15,779 bases of DNA from Treponema sp. (GCA_031254385.1 JAIRUO010000184.1:1-15779), one strand, 5' to 3'. Shown: positions 8,720 through 15,779, counted from the stretch's first letter. Made by a program: numbers and translations. The notes: generated by a model from the sequence alone, not told the origin.

Positions 8720-11047
8720 GTGAAACCTAGCGGTAAAAAACTAATCCGTATTCTTATCCGCATTGCCGTGGCAGCGGCAACCCTGCTTATGCTGGCCTGG
8801 CTGATCTTGAGATTCACACCTTACCCTGATCTGCAAGCTTTTTTGGGCAGGCCCCTCAGCGTCCGTTACTATGATCGCAATAGCATTTTATTGCAGATCA
8901 CTCCCCTTGCTGACGGTCTGCGCCGGGAAAGACCCGAATTTATTCCCGAGGAAATAAAAGATGTTTTTGTTTTTGCAGAAGACCAGCGTTTTTACAGCCA
9001 TTTTGGCGTTGACCTTCTTGCCCTAATCCGCGCCTTTTTTCAGAATATAACCGGAGGCAGAAGCGTAAGCGGGGCCTCTACTATTACCATGCAGCTTGCC
9101 CGGCTTATATCCATTGAGGCTCAAGCCCCCGGACAGAATGCATCCGGGGAAGGTCTGGGACGGAAGATAGTAGAGGCAATTAACGCACTTCGCCTTGAAA
9201 CGCGGCTTTCAAAAGATGAAATCCTTGAGTTGTACCTTAACTCCGTGCCCTTTGGTTTTAATACAGAAGGCGTTGCTTCTGCGGCTCGTACCTTTTTTTC
9301 CTCTGATATTTCCATGCTTTCCCCCGCACAGATTTTTTGTCTGGCAATCATTCCCCGGCGACCCAGCCTTTATAATCCGCTTGAAAATGCAGAAGCCTGC
9401 ATTGCCGCCGCCGCAGAGTTACAGGCCAGGTTTGGCAGCAATAAAAAACTTATGACGGCCCGGCCCTTATTTGCAAATATTAATGAAGAAGACTGGAAAT
9501 ATGCCGCTTCTTCTGCCCGCCGTTTCGCGTATCCTTTTGAGCTTCCTCATTTGATCCGTTACATCAACGTAGAAGTGAATTCGGGCGTGAATGCACGTAA
9601 CGAAGTTCACCTTTCTATAGACCTTGGCCTTCAGCATTATCTTGAAGGAACCATTGCGGGAAATGTTAGCCGCTATTATTCGTCTCGCCTTACTAACGGT
9701 GCCGCCATCGTCATTGACAATCAAAATGGCGAGATACTTGCCTGGGTGGGCAGCGCCGATTTTTACAACAGTGAAGCCGCCGGACAGATTGACGGGGTTC
9801 TGGCGCTGAACCAGCCAGGCAGCAGCATGAAGCCTTTTCTCTACGCTATGGCCATGGAAAACGGTTTTAAGCCAACTGACGTAATCGCAGATATCCCCAT
9901 GAGTTTTGGGGAATATGAAGTGTACCTTCCCCGCAATTTCAACAACCGCTTTAACGGCCCCATGCTTTTTCGCGCAAGCCTGGCTTCGAGCCTCAATATC
10001 CCGGCGGTGTATCTGCTCTACCGGCTAGGAGTTCAGAATTACAGCCAGCGTTTGTTTACGCTAGGCTTTGATTCCCTTGAATATTCTGTTGATGACGCGG
10101 GCCTGGGTCTTGCCCTTGGGAATGCGCCGGTAAGCCTTGAGGAACTGGTTCGGGCGTTTAGCGTTTTCCCCAGGGACGGAATCTACATTCCTTTGACCTG
10201 GGAATTGAACGGATCAGCACAGGCCAATGACAGAATTTATTCGTCCGACACTGCCCGGATTATTTGTTCGTTTCTCTCTGATTCTAGCGCCAGGGTATTG
10301 GCCTTTGGTTCAGGCGCGAATTTCAGAACCTCGTTTCCGGCGATTTTCAAAACTGGCACTGCCAACCAGTATCAGAGCATTGTCGCCCTTGGCGCAACAC
10401 CCGGATACACCGCCGGAGTGTGGATGGGCAATTTTACCGGAGAAACAGTTATAGGCAGGACAGGCAGTTCCATTCCCGCCGCCATAGTGCGTGATACGCT
10501 GGTTTTTCTGCACGGCAATTTTGCATCGTCTAACAGCCTGTCCGCATCTTCAGGACAGAACAGTTCCGGTTTCTCTGAGCCGGAGAACTGGCAGTTGCGA
10601 CGTGTATGCTCTCTATCAGGCATGGCACCTACAGATGCGTGCTTTTCGGTAATCAATGAATACGTACATTCTGACGATATAAACGAACCCTGTACCTGGC
10701 ATCAGATTGTTAATGGCCGTAGCGAAATAGTGTACCCTGCCGAATACCAGGCCTGGTTTAACTCTGCGGCAAGACAGGGTTCGCTTGACTACGGCTCACG
10801 CCCGCTGGAAATCTTAAGCCCCCGTGATGGTTTTGTCTATCTAAGCAGCCCAGGCATAGGCAGGGACGAAATTCCCGTGGAAGTCATAGGCGGCGGCGAG
10901 GATGAGTTGCGCGTAACTTATGACGGAAGCGTCTTCACTGTCAGCCGACCCTTCGTGTTTTACCTTGAACAAAGGCCGGGGCTGCATATCCTGCGCGTCC
11001 AATGCGGAGACGAAGAAGAAGCCATATCGTTTACAGTTGAACCATAG
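8720..11047 (+). CDS. pbpC: Penicillin-binding protein 1C (bifunctional transglycosylase/transpeptidase)
   Basis: Residues are numbered from GTG 8720, giving 775 aa. A membrane anchor (about 9-32) leads into a GT51 glycosyltransferase domain: EDQRFYSHFG with catalytic Glu87, ASTITMQLAR (from 119) and KDEILELYLNSVPFG (165-179). The transpeptidase domain has all three active-site motifs: SSMK with Ser368 and Lys371, SLN (424-426) and KTGT (from Lys544). A Cys-containing segment from Cys630, typical of PbpC, is followed by a C-terminal beta domain (about 693-775) of the BiPBP_C type. The protein polymerises and crosslinks peptidoglycan at the outer face of the inner membrane. PbpC next to A2M is a known bacterial association. 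An in-frame TTG at 8681, 2 nt after the A2M stop, would add 13 residues. GTG is preferred because the TTG lacks a Shine-Dalgarno and the extra residues look unlike an N-terminus. Confidence 0.94.
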   Translation: MKPSGKKLIRILIRIAVAAATLLMLAWLILRFTPYPDLQAFLGRPLSVRYYDRNSILLQITPLADGLRRERPEFIPEEIKDVFVFAEDQRFYSHFGVDLLALIRAFFQNITGGRSVSGASTITMQLARLISIEAQAPGQNASGEGLGRKIVEAINALRLETRLSKDEILELYLNSVPFGFNTEGVASAARTFFSSDISMLSPAQIFCLAIIPRRPSLYNPLENAEACIAAAAELQARFGSNKKLMTARPLFANINEEDWKYAASSARRFAYPFELPHLIRYINVEVNSGVNARNEVHLSIDLGLQHYLEGTIAGNVSRYYSSRLTNGAAIVIDNQNGEILAWVGSADFYNSEAAGQIDGVLALNQPGSSMKPFLYAMAMENGFKPTDVIADIPMSFGEYEVYLPRNFNNRFNGPMLFRASLASSLNIPAVYLLYRLGVQNYSQRLFTLGFDSLEYSVDDAGLGLALGNAPVSLEELVRAFSVFPRDGIYIPLTWELNGSAQANDRIYSSDTARIICSFLSDSSARVLAFGSGANFRTSFPAIFKTGTANQYQSIVALGATPGYTAGVWMGNFTGETVIGRTGSSIPAAIVRDTLVFLHGNFASSNSLSASSGQNSSGFSEPENWQLRRVCSLSGMAPTDACFSVINEYVHSDDINEPCTWHQIVNGRSEIVYPAEYQAWFNSAARQGSLDYGSRPLEILSPRDGFVYLSSPGIGRDEIPVEVIGGGEDELRVTYDGSVFTVSRPFVFYLEQRPGLHILRVQCGDEEEAISFTVEP

Positions 11048-13031
11048 GCGGAAAACTGTATTCCCCCCGGTAATTGGATGCATTATACATAGGATACTTT
11101 AGCGGTTTGTACCCTGAGCCGGAAGGACGATCCTGCGTATAGACCCAAAGCTGCTTTCTGTCCCATAGGATAATTTCATCCCGGCTGTCCCCTGTAATAT
11201 CAAGAACTTCCGCGCAGAGATCGGGATGACCGTCATCTGGGAAGGAGACAACAACGTCTCCATCACCGTCAATCAGCCCGCCATACGCGACATTGCCGTT
11301 AAGCAGGATAAGGTCTGTGCCGGTTCCGTCCCAGTTCACAGGACAGATCACATTCCCGTTGCAAAGGGCCTCCCAGCGCCAGATTTCATTCCCTTTACAA
11401 TCGTAAAGATATATGATGCCCTGGTTTTCCCAGTAAGTTGTAGTACAGATTTCAAAGCCTTTTCTGTCAGGGCAGTAATTGCCGCACGAAATACGCTGTC
11501 CGTGTCCGTTAATGTCGCGGAATAGAATCCTGCCGTTAAGGTCTACCAGCATAAAGCCTTCCCAGCCAGAAACAATTGCGAGTATGCCTTCAGGATGATC
11601 CGGGTCTATGGGGCCAAAAATAATTTCGTCCGTATGGTCGGTATTTATGGGTAATTTCCACATTAGGTTGCCATCTGAATCTATCATATTGTAACAGCTA
11701 AAAATCTTATCTTTGCCGTCCCTGTAAAAATCGTGGGCATAGGGAAAATGCCCGGTATTGTTATGGCTAAATTTCCATTTGAAGTTGAGGTCTTTGTCGT
11801 AGATGTAAAGCCGCGCATAACGGTCTTTTATCATAATGTCTTCTGGTCGGGCCTTGCCAGAAACATTGACAATTCTGATTGCGTCTACATTCACGCGAGA
11901 AAACGCATGGCGCATAAATTCAATGCCTTCAAGAGCTTCTGGCTTTTCCGAGTTTTCCGGAGTGGGGATTTCCTTTTTAACTTGGCCTGTACGCCCGTCA
12001 AGGATCATCAGCTTAAAATCCCATGAACAAATCACCTCATCAATACCGTCATTGTCGATATCATAAATCTGTAAGGGCAGATCGGTTGTCAGGTTGATTA
12101 CGTCCGGATCATCCCTTGGCTCTCCTTTTTGCCACAGCGTCTTTCCTGTTTCAAAACTTACAGCGGTCATACAGCTTATAAAGGGATACCTGTCTTTGAA
12201 TACCCGGCGCTGATGTTGGCATATTACAAAGAAAAGCTCGCCCGTGCCAGTAAGATGACCAAAGCGAATCTGCCGCCCTGCGCCAAAGTCTTTCAGGTCG
12301 AATTTCTTCCATAATTTAGGGGCAGGATAATCTTTGGTTTTTTTCGCTATCCGCGTCTGTTCTTCTTTTGCTACAGCCGCCATTTCCCGAATTGCGTTTT
12401 CTTCGGCAGTTATTTTTACCCACTCATACTGAACCGGCATATACGCGCAAAGGGCGATACAGCCGGCTGCGTATAAGGAATCTTCACATTCCAGAATTTG
12501 GTTGCCATTAACGGAAGTCTTAATCGCGCTTCCTTCCACGCTTACAGACAACTCATAAAAGTCATCGCTATTCCATGAAAAATCAACAGAAGCCAGTACC
12601 GTGCGTTCCAGCTTATTGATCCGTAAGATTTCAAGGCCGCCAGAAACCATGAACAGTGCATAATGCTGAAGGCTGGTCTGATACCGGAAAAGAACACCGC
12701 AGGGCCCGTCCTTGACAAGAATGCGGAGCCGCACGGAAAGGGTGTAGTCTGTCCATCCGGGATCACCGGCTCGCAGAGTGGGAGCCGCCTTTTTGGGTTC
12801 AAGCTTTTCAACCCTCATCTGCTCCATGCAGCGCCTCTTGTCAAGAAAAGGCGCTGTAATAAGCCAGCTTGGCCCACGGTAACGGTAACTTACTATAGGA
12901 TCATACCAGAGCCCTAGTTCTCCCCTGTCAGGTGCAAAATGATATTCACCCATCGCCGAATGTGAAGGATCGTAAGGGAAAGGACCTAAAGGAAAACCAG
13001 AAAAATCATCGCTGAATATGGTAGCACTCAT
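11031..13031 (-). CDS. Predicted cytosolic lectin-like plus propeller-repeat protein, function unknown
   Basis: The 666-residue protein is not assigned a function. Residues 1-210 resemble a concanavalin/LamG-type jelly roll, with opening SDDFSGFP, GWTDYTLSVRLRI (92-104) and GVLFRYQ (112-118). A charged stretch (about 210-240) leads to repeated strands with FG-GAP-like Asp-rich loops: YDIDNDGIDEVI (323-334), DSDGN (451-455), NWDGTGTDLI (566-575), DGDGD (588-592) and DITGDSRDEI (611-620). The pattern recalls calcium-binding propellers, including PL11 rhamnogalacturonan lyases, but that link is tentative. There is no signal peptide, and sixteen cysteines suggest the cytoplasm. An in-frame TGA five codons upstream fixes the ATG start. 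The 3' end overlaps the convergent pbpC gene by 17 bp; hemerythrin lies divergently upstream. A sugar-acting role is possible but unproven. Confidence 0.85.
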   Translation of the reverse strand: MSATIFSDDFSGFPLGPFPYDPSHSAMGEYHFAPDRGELGLWYDPIVSYRYRGPSWLITAPFLDKRRCMEQMRVEKLEPKKAAPTLRAGDPGWTDYTLSVRLRILVKDGPCGVLFRYQTSLQHYALFMVSGGLEILRINKLERTVLASVDFSWNSDDFYELSVSVEGSAIKTSVNGNQILECEDSLYAAGCIALCAYMPVQYEWVKITAEENAIREMAAVAKEEQTRIAKKTKDYPAPKLWKKFDLKDFGAGRQIRFGHLTGTGELFFVICQHQRRVFKDRYPFISCMTAVSFETGKTLWQKGEPRDDPDVINLTTDLPLQIYDIDNDGIDEVICSWDFKLMILDGRTGQVKKEIPTPENSEKPEALEGIEFMRHAFSRVNVDAIRIVNVSGKARPEDIMIKDRYARLYIYDKDLNFKWKFSHNNTGHFPYAHDFYRDGKDKIFSCYNMIDSDGNLMWKLPINTDHTDEIIFGPIDPDHPEGILAIVSGWEGFMLVDLNGRILFRDINGHGQRISCGNYCPDRKGFEICTTTYWENQGIIYLYDCKGNEIWRWEALCNGNVICPVNWDGTGTDLILLNGNVAYGGLIDGDGDVVVSFPDDGHPDLCAEVLDITGDSRDEIILWDRKQLWVYTQDRPSGSGYKPLKYPMYNASNYRGEYSFPPMVQL

Positions 13032-13046
13032 TAGGGAAGTATATCA
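13032..13046 (-). promoter_or_regulatory. Extended -10 promoter of the propeller-protein gene, predicted leaderless
   Basis: On the minus strand TGA-TATACT (13046-13038) is an extended -10 element. Six nt (13037-13032) then separate it from ATG 13031, so the predicted +1 is the start codon. The TGA of the element is also an in-frame stop, so translation cannot start further upstream. No Shine-Dalgarno is present between it and the ATG. No convincing -35 box is seen, which fits an extended -10 promoter. Confidence 0.6.
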
Positions 13047-13090
13047 TGTTTTCGGCAATACATACTCCTCATTGGGTGCCAAAATCCCCC

Positions 13091-13139
13091 TTGTATGTAC
13101 TATGCTTTTATGGTATTATAAAAATATAGAAAAAAGGAG
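13091..13139 (+). promoter_or_regulatory. Promoter and Shine-Dalgarno of the bacteriohemerythrin gene
   Basis: TTGTAT (13091-13096), a 17-nt spacer and TATTAT (13114-13119) form the promoter, with an extended -10 TG at 13111-13112. The expected transcript start near 13126 gives a leader of about 20 nt. This contains a strong Shine-Dalgarno AAAGGAG (13133-13139), 6 nt before ATG 13146. This is the conventional counter-example to the leaderless starts elsewhere in the window. Confidence 0.65.
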
Positions 13140-13145
13140 AAGGCT

Positions 13146-13586
13146 ATGGTATTTGTTCAGTGGGAAAGTAAGTACGTCCTGGGCATAAGAATAATAGACG
13201 AGCAGCATAAATATTTGTTTGATCTTACCAACGAGCTTTACGAGAAATGCCATCTTGGCGAAAACGCAGTGCATGATCAATTTATAAAAACACTGCACAT
13301 GATGGTGAAATATGTGACCGTGCATTTTACCGCTGAGGAAAAAATCATGGAGCAGATAGGGTATCCAAGAATCGCCGAACAAAAAGAACAGCATGCGGCT
13401 TTTACCAAGAAGGTCATTGAAGAAAGCCAGAAATTTGCAAGCGGCATGGCCGGCGTTCCCCAGGATCTGGTCCATTTTTTGCGGGACTGGTTAGTTTCCC
13501 ACATCGCCGTTTACGATAAGGGTTTGGCCGATTACATTCACCATCAAAGAAAATCAGGGGCAACGAATCTGCCCGAAGGCTTATAA
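13146..13586 (+). CDS. Bacteriohemerythrin, one iron ligand apparently His-to-Gln
   Basis: This 146-residue single-domain protein has the hemerythrin four-helix-bundle pattern and no signal peptide. Family members bind O2 reversibly at a non-haem diiron centre in the cytoplasm and serve O2 sensing, delivery or detoxification. Ligand-type residues seen are His21 (in DEQHK), His60 and Glu64 (HFTAEE), His83 (EQHAAF), His119 and Asp124 (HIAVYD). The usual motif after YP is H-x3-H. Here the first of these positions is Gln79 (codon CAA) in YPRIAEQKEQH, so one of the seven standard ligands is not His. Length is normal for the family. It stands alone, divergent from the propeller-protein gene, with its own promoter and a strong Shine-Dalgarno. 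An oxygen-handling role would suit an anaerobe or microaerophile; that habitat is inferred. Confidence 0.93.
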   Translation: MVFVQWESKYVLGIRIIDEQHKYLFDLTNELYEKCHLGENAVHDQFIKTLHMMVKYVTVHFTAEEKIMEQIGYPRIAEQKEQHAAFTKKVIEESQKFASGMAGVPQDLVHFLRDWLVSHIAVYDKGLADYIHHQRKSGATNLPEGL

Positions 13587-13618
13587 CGCAAGCCCCTGCG
13601 ACTGAACCCAGCGCAAAC

Positions 13619-13653
13619 TTGTCAAGCTATACAATCCTCGCTATACTTTCTAC
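13619..13653 (+). promoter_or_regulatory. Sigma70-type promoter of galE, predicted leaderless
   Basis: TTGTCA (13619-13624), a 17-nt spacer and TATACT (13642-13647) form a near-consensus pair. Six nt (13648-13653) separate the -10 box from ATG 13654, putting the predicted +1 on the start codon, and no Shine-Dalgarno precedes it. The 7-bp GCTATAC occurs twice, at 13626-13632 and 13640-13646. The upstream copy could serve as an alternative -10, though no matching -35 was seen for it. Confidence 0.65.
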
Positions 13654-14640
13654 ATGAATATACTAATCATAGGCGGTGCGGGCTATATAGGCAGCCATGT
13701 GGTCAGGGAATTCCTGGATCAGGGGCATAAGGTAACTGTCTTTGACAACCTTTCCAGCGGACTAAGGGAAAACCTTTTCCCGGAAGCAAAGTTCATTCAC
13801 GGAACCATTATGGATTATCAGGCCCTTGTTAGTGCGTTAAGGGATTCTGAAAAGTTCGATGCGGTAGTGCATCTAGCTGCTGCCAAGGCTGCCGGGGAGT
13901 CCATGATCAAGCCAGAAAAATATTCCCTCAACAATATTAATGGCACTGTTCATATACTCAACGCGCTGGTAGAAACTGGCGTAAAGCATCTGGTTTTTTC
14001 GTCCAGCGCCGCATTGTACGGCGAGCCAAAATATCTGCCCATTGACGAAAACCACCCAACCAACCCAGAAAATTATTACGGTTTTACCAAGCTGGAAATT
14101 GAGCGCATAATGCAATGGTACGATAAACTTAAGGGGCTGCGTTATGCCAGCCTCCGCTATTTTAACGCGGCGGGCTACGATGCAAAAGCCAGGGTTACGG
14201 GGCTGGAACAGAACCCTATGAACCTGATTCCCATTGTCATGGAAACGGCCATAGGGATGAGGAAGGAAATGCAGATATACGGCGATGATTACGATACCCC
14301 GGATGGTACCTGCATCAGAGATTACATCCACGTAAGCGACCTTGCAAGCGCACATGCGGCGGCTTTGGACTATATCAAGAAAAACGATAAGAGCCTTACG
14401 ATCAACCTGGGAACCGGAACCGGTACTTCAGTAAAAGAGATAATCGAAGCGGCCCGGCGTATAACAGGGAAGCCCATTCCCGCGCCCATTGCCGGAAGAC
14501 GGCCCGGCGATCCTGCGCGGCTTACAGCGTCTTCGAAACTGGCGCAGGAACTTCTAGGCTGGAAGCTTAAGTATTCTGATGTGGACACCCTCATCAGCAC
14601 AAGCTGGAAAGCATACCAAAAATCAGCTAACAAAAATTAG
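13654..14640 (+). CDS. galE: UDP-glucose 4-epimerase
   Basis: The 328-residue extended short-chain dehydrogenase is complete and close to the usual 330-340 residues. The NAD-binding motif GGAGYIGSH is at 7-15, immediately after the start, which confirms the ATG. The catalytic set is SSSA with Ser118, and YGFTK with Tyr142 and Lys146. RYFNAAG (168-174), RDYIHVSDLA (222-231) and GRRPGDPA (281-288) match GalE substrate-binding regions. The enzyme interconverts UDP-glucose and UDP-galactose in the cytoplasm, feeding the Leloir pathway and surface glycan synthesis; related epimerases may act on N-acetylated sugars. It has its own promoter, and the M20 hydrolase gene follows 15 nt after its stop, so the two are probably co-transcribed. 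Confidence 0.94.
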   Translation: MNILIIGGAGYIGSHVVREFLDQGHKVTVFDNLSSGLRENLFPEAKFIHGTIMDYQALVSALRDSEKFDAVVHLAAAKAAGESMIKPEKYSLNNINGTVHILNALVETGVKHLVFSSSAALYGEPKYLPIDENHPTNPENYYGFTKLEIERIMQWYDKLKGLRYASLRYFNAAGYDAKARVTGLEQNPMNLIPIVMETAIGMRKEMQIYGDDYDTPDGTCIRDYIHVSDLASAHAAALDYIKKNDKSLTINLGTGTGTSVKEIIEAARRITGKPIPAPIAGRRPGDPARLTASSKLAQELLGWKLKYSDVDTLISTSWKAYQKSANKN

Positions 14641-14641
14641 C

Positions 14642-14649
14642 AAAGGAAG
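14642..14649 (+). promoter_or_regulatory. Shine-Dalgarno site of the M20 hydrolase gene
   Basis: AAAGGAAG lies 6 nt before ATG 14656. This favours that ATG over the out-of-frame ATG at 14651. A small inverted repeat (GCTAA 14626-14630, TTAGC 14637-14641) directly abuts the site. Confidence 0.7.
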
Positions 14650-14655
14650 AATGAT

Positions 14656-15779
14656 ATGGATAAAATCTTAAGCTACATTGACACTCTGGAATCTTTTGCG
14701 ATTGATCTGCAAACAAAATTGTGCAAATTCCCTGCCATTTCACCTGACTCTGGTGGGGAAGGCGAACTGGATAAATGCGTGTTCCTTGAAAACTGGCTTA
14801 AGATGCAGGGCATCACCGGCCTGGAACGTTTTGACGCCCCGGATCCAAGAGCCAAAGGCGGAGTCCGACCCAACCTTATCGCTTCCATCGAAGGTACCAA
14901 TCCGTGCAAATGTTTCTGGATCATGAGTCATATTGACGTTGTGCCCCCCGGCGAAGCCTCGCTGTGGAAAAGCGATCCCTGGAAAGCTGTTTTAGGTCAG
15001 CATAAAGGCAAGAAGTCCATCATAGGCCGGGGCGTGGAAGACAACCAGCAGGGCATGGTTTCTTCGATTCTTGCTGCGCTTGCCCTTATACGCCAGGGAA
15101 TCAAACCAGCTCGTACTATAAAACTGCTCTTTGTTTCTGATGAAGAAAACGGCAGCAATTACGGTATTGACTGGATTATGAAAACTCATCCTTTCCTGTT
15201 TAAGCCCGATGACATTGCCCTGGTTCCCGATGCAGGAGATAATGAAGGGGCTGCCATTGAAGTGGCGGAAAAGAACATTATCTGGATCAGGTTTGCAACT
15301 CACGGAAAACAAACCCACGGTTCTCGCCCTGATCAGGGAATAAACGCCCATCTGGCAGGGGCTGATTTGGCTCTCAGGCTTCATTACGACCTTACGCAAA
15401 AGTTCTGTGATCACGATTCCCTTTTCGAGCCTGATTACTCGACATTCCAGCCCACCAAAAAAGAGGCCAATATTCCCAATGTAAATACCATTCCCGGAGA
15501 AGATATAATTTACTTTGATATGCGCATACTCCCCCGTTACCCGATCAGCGTGGTACTAAAGGAAGTTGACCGTATTAAGGCGGAGGTAGCAGCCAAACAC
15601 CGGGTAACCATAGATTACACCCTGAGCCAGTCCATGGAATCAAAGCCCACTGCGGCGGATGCTCCTCTGGTAAAACAGCTTGCAAAAAACATCGAAGCAG
15701 TCTACGGGGTAAAGGCCCGACCAGTGGGCATAGGCGGCGGAACTGTGGCTGCCTATATGCGAAACAGCGGCATGGATTC
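14656..15779 (+). CDS. M20-family zinc metallo-hydrolase (ArgE/DapE/peptidase-like), 3' end outside window
   Basis: The frame is open from ATG 14656 to the window end, giving 374 residues. Typical members have about 400, so only a short C-terminal part is missing. Metal-site motifs are SHIDVVPPG with His92 and Asp94, GRGVEDNQQG with Asp129, SDEENGS with Glu163 (predicted catalytic base) and Glu164, and PDAGD with Asp192. The lid/dimerisation domain contains THGKQTHGSRP, with His216 and His221. GIGGGTVAAYMR near the end matches the C-terminal half of the catalytic domain; the last metal-binding His is expected just beyond the edge. Family members hydrolyse amide bonds in dipeptides, acetylornithine or N-succinyl-diaminopimelate. 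The substrate is not assigned here because family motifs do not separate these. It is probably co-transcribed with galE, with no obvious shared pathway. Confidence 0.92.
   Translation, partial: MDKILSYIDTLESFAIDLQTKLCKFPAISPDSGGEGELDKCVFLENWLKMQGITGLERFDAPDPRAKGGVRPNLIASIEGTNPCKCFWIMSHIDVVPPGEASLWKSDPWKAVLGQHKGKKSIIGRGVEDNQQGMVSSILAALALIRQGIKPARTIKLLFVSDEENGSNYGIDWIMKTHPFLFKPDDIALVPDAGDNEGAAIEVAEKNIIWIRFATHGKQTHGSRPDQGINAHLAGADLALRLHYDLTQKFCDHDSLFEPDYSTFQPTKKEANIPNVNTIPGEDIIYFDMRILPRYPISVVLKEVDRIKAEVAAKHRVTIDYTLSQSMESKPTAADAPLVKQLAKNIEAVYGVKARPVGIGGGTVAAYMRNSGMD

Noticed and set aside
13032..13064. A 10-codon minus-strand mini-ORF (ATG 13064) ending TAATG into the propeller-gene start
   Set aside because: Its GAGGAG lies only 1 nt from its ATG, too close to act as a Shine-Dalgarno. 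The predicted promoter start also lies downstream of it, so it would not be transcribed from that promoter.
13066..13082. Minus-strand TTGGCAC sequence resembling a sigma54 -24 element
   Set aside because: The matching -12 GC element is absent at the required spacing; the sequence there reads GAGG instead of TTGC.
13578..13594. Inverted repeat GGCTT/AAGCC at the end of the hemerythrin gene, as a possible terminator
   Set aside because: The stem is only 5 bp and overlaps the stop codon, and no T-run follows. It does not qualify as an intrinsic terminator.
14626..14641. Inverted repeat GCTAA-CAAAAA-TTAGC at the galE stop, as a terminator or translational hairpin
   Set aside because: The stem is 5 bp and AT-rich, with no T-run. 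It abuts the Shine-Dalgarno of the next gene, but its stability looks too low to claim a role.

Overview
The window looks like chromosomal DNA of a Gram-negative (diderm) bacterium. The best guess is a spirochete of the Treponema group, possibly a gut-type treponeme. The reasons are the combination of a CHASE2 sensor, a lipoprotein alpha-2-macroglobulin paired with PbpC, a bacteriohemerythrin and mid-range base composition. This taxonomic call is inference; there is no rRNA or other marker to settle it. Coding density is very high: seven complete genes and one partial gene at each edge... counted exactly, six complete genes (AI-2E transporter, A2M, PbpC, propeller protein, hemerythrin, GalE) and two partial genes (CHASE2 protein, M20 hydrolase). 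No intergenic gap exceeds about 120 bases. No tRNA, rRNA, CRISPR, IS element or phage gene was seen.

Layout. (1) 1-1373, minus strand: the N-terminal 457 residues of a CHASE2-domain membrane sensor, probably a class III adenylate/guanylate cyclase whose catalytic domain lies outside the window. (2) 1494-11047, plus strand: an envelope cluster of an AI-2E/PerM-family permease, a 2018-residue lipoprotein bacterial alpha-2-macroglobulin with an intact thioester motif, and penicillin-binding protein 1C. A2M plus PbpC is a recognised bacterial pairing, read as protease trapping next to peptidoglycan repair. (3) 11031-13031, minus strand: a 666-residue protein of unknown function with a lectin-like N-terminal half and a C-terminal propeller-like repeat region. 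It has no signal peptide, and its 3' end overlaps that of pbpC by 17 bp. (4) 13146-13586, plus strand: a bacteriohemerythrin in which one of the seven usual iron ligands appears to be Gln instead of His. (5) 13654-15779, plus strand: galE followed 15 nt later by an M20 metallo-hydrolase that runs off the end.

The most striking pattern is in the gene starts. Four genes (AI-2E permease, pbpC, the propeller protein and galE) have a sigma70-type -10 hexamer ending exactly 6 nt before the start codon, with no Shine-Dalgarno sequence. Transcription would therefore begin on the start codon itself, giving leaderless mRNAs. Two other genes, hemerythrin and the M20 hydrolase, have normal Shine-Dalgarno sites. 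The window therefore suggests a mixed mode of translation initiation, readable directly from the DNA.
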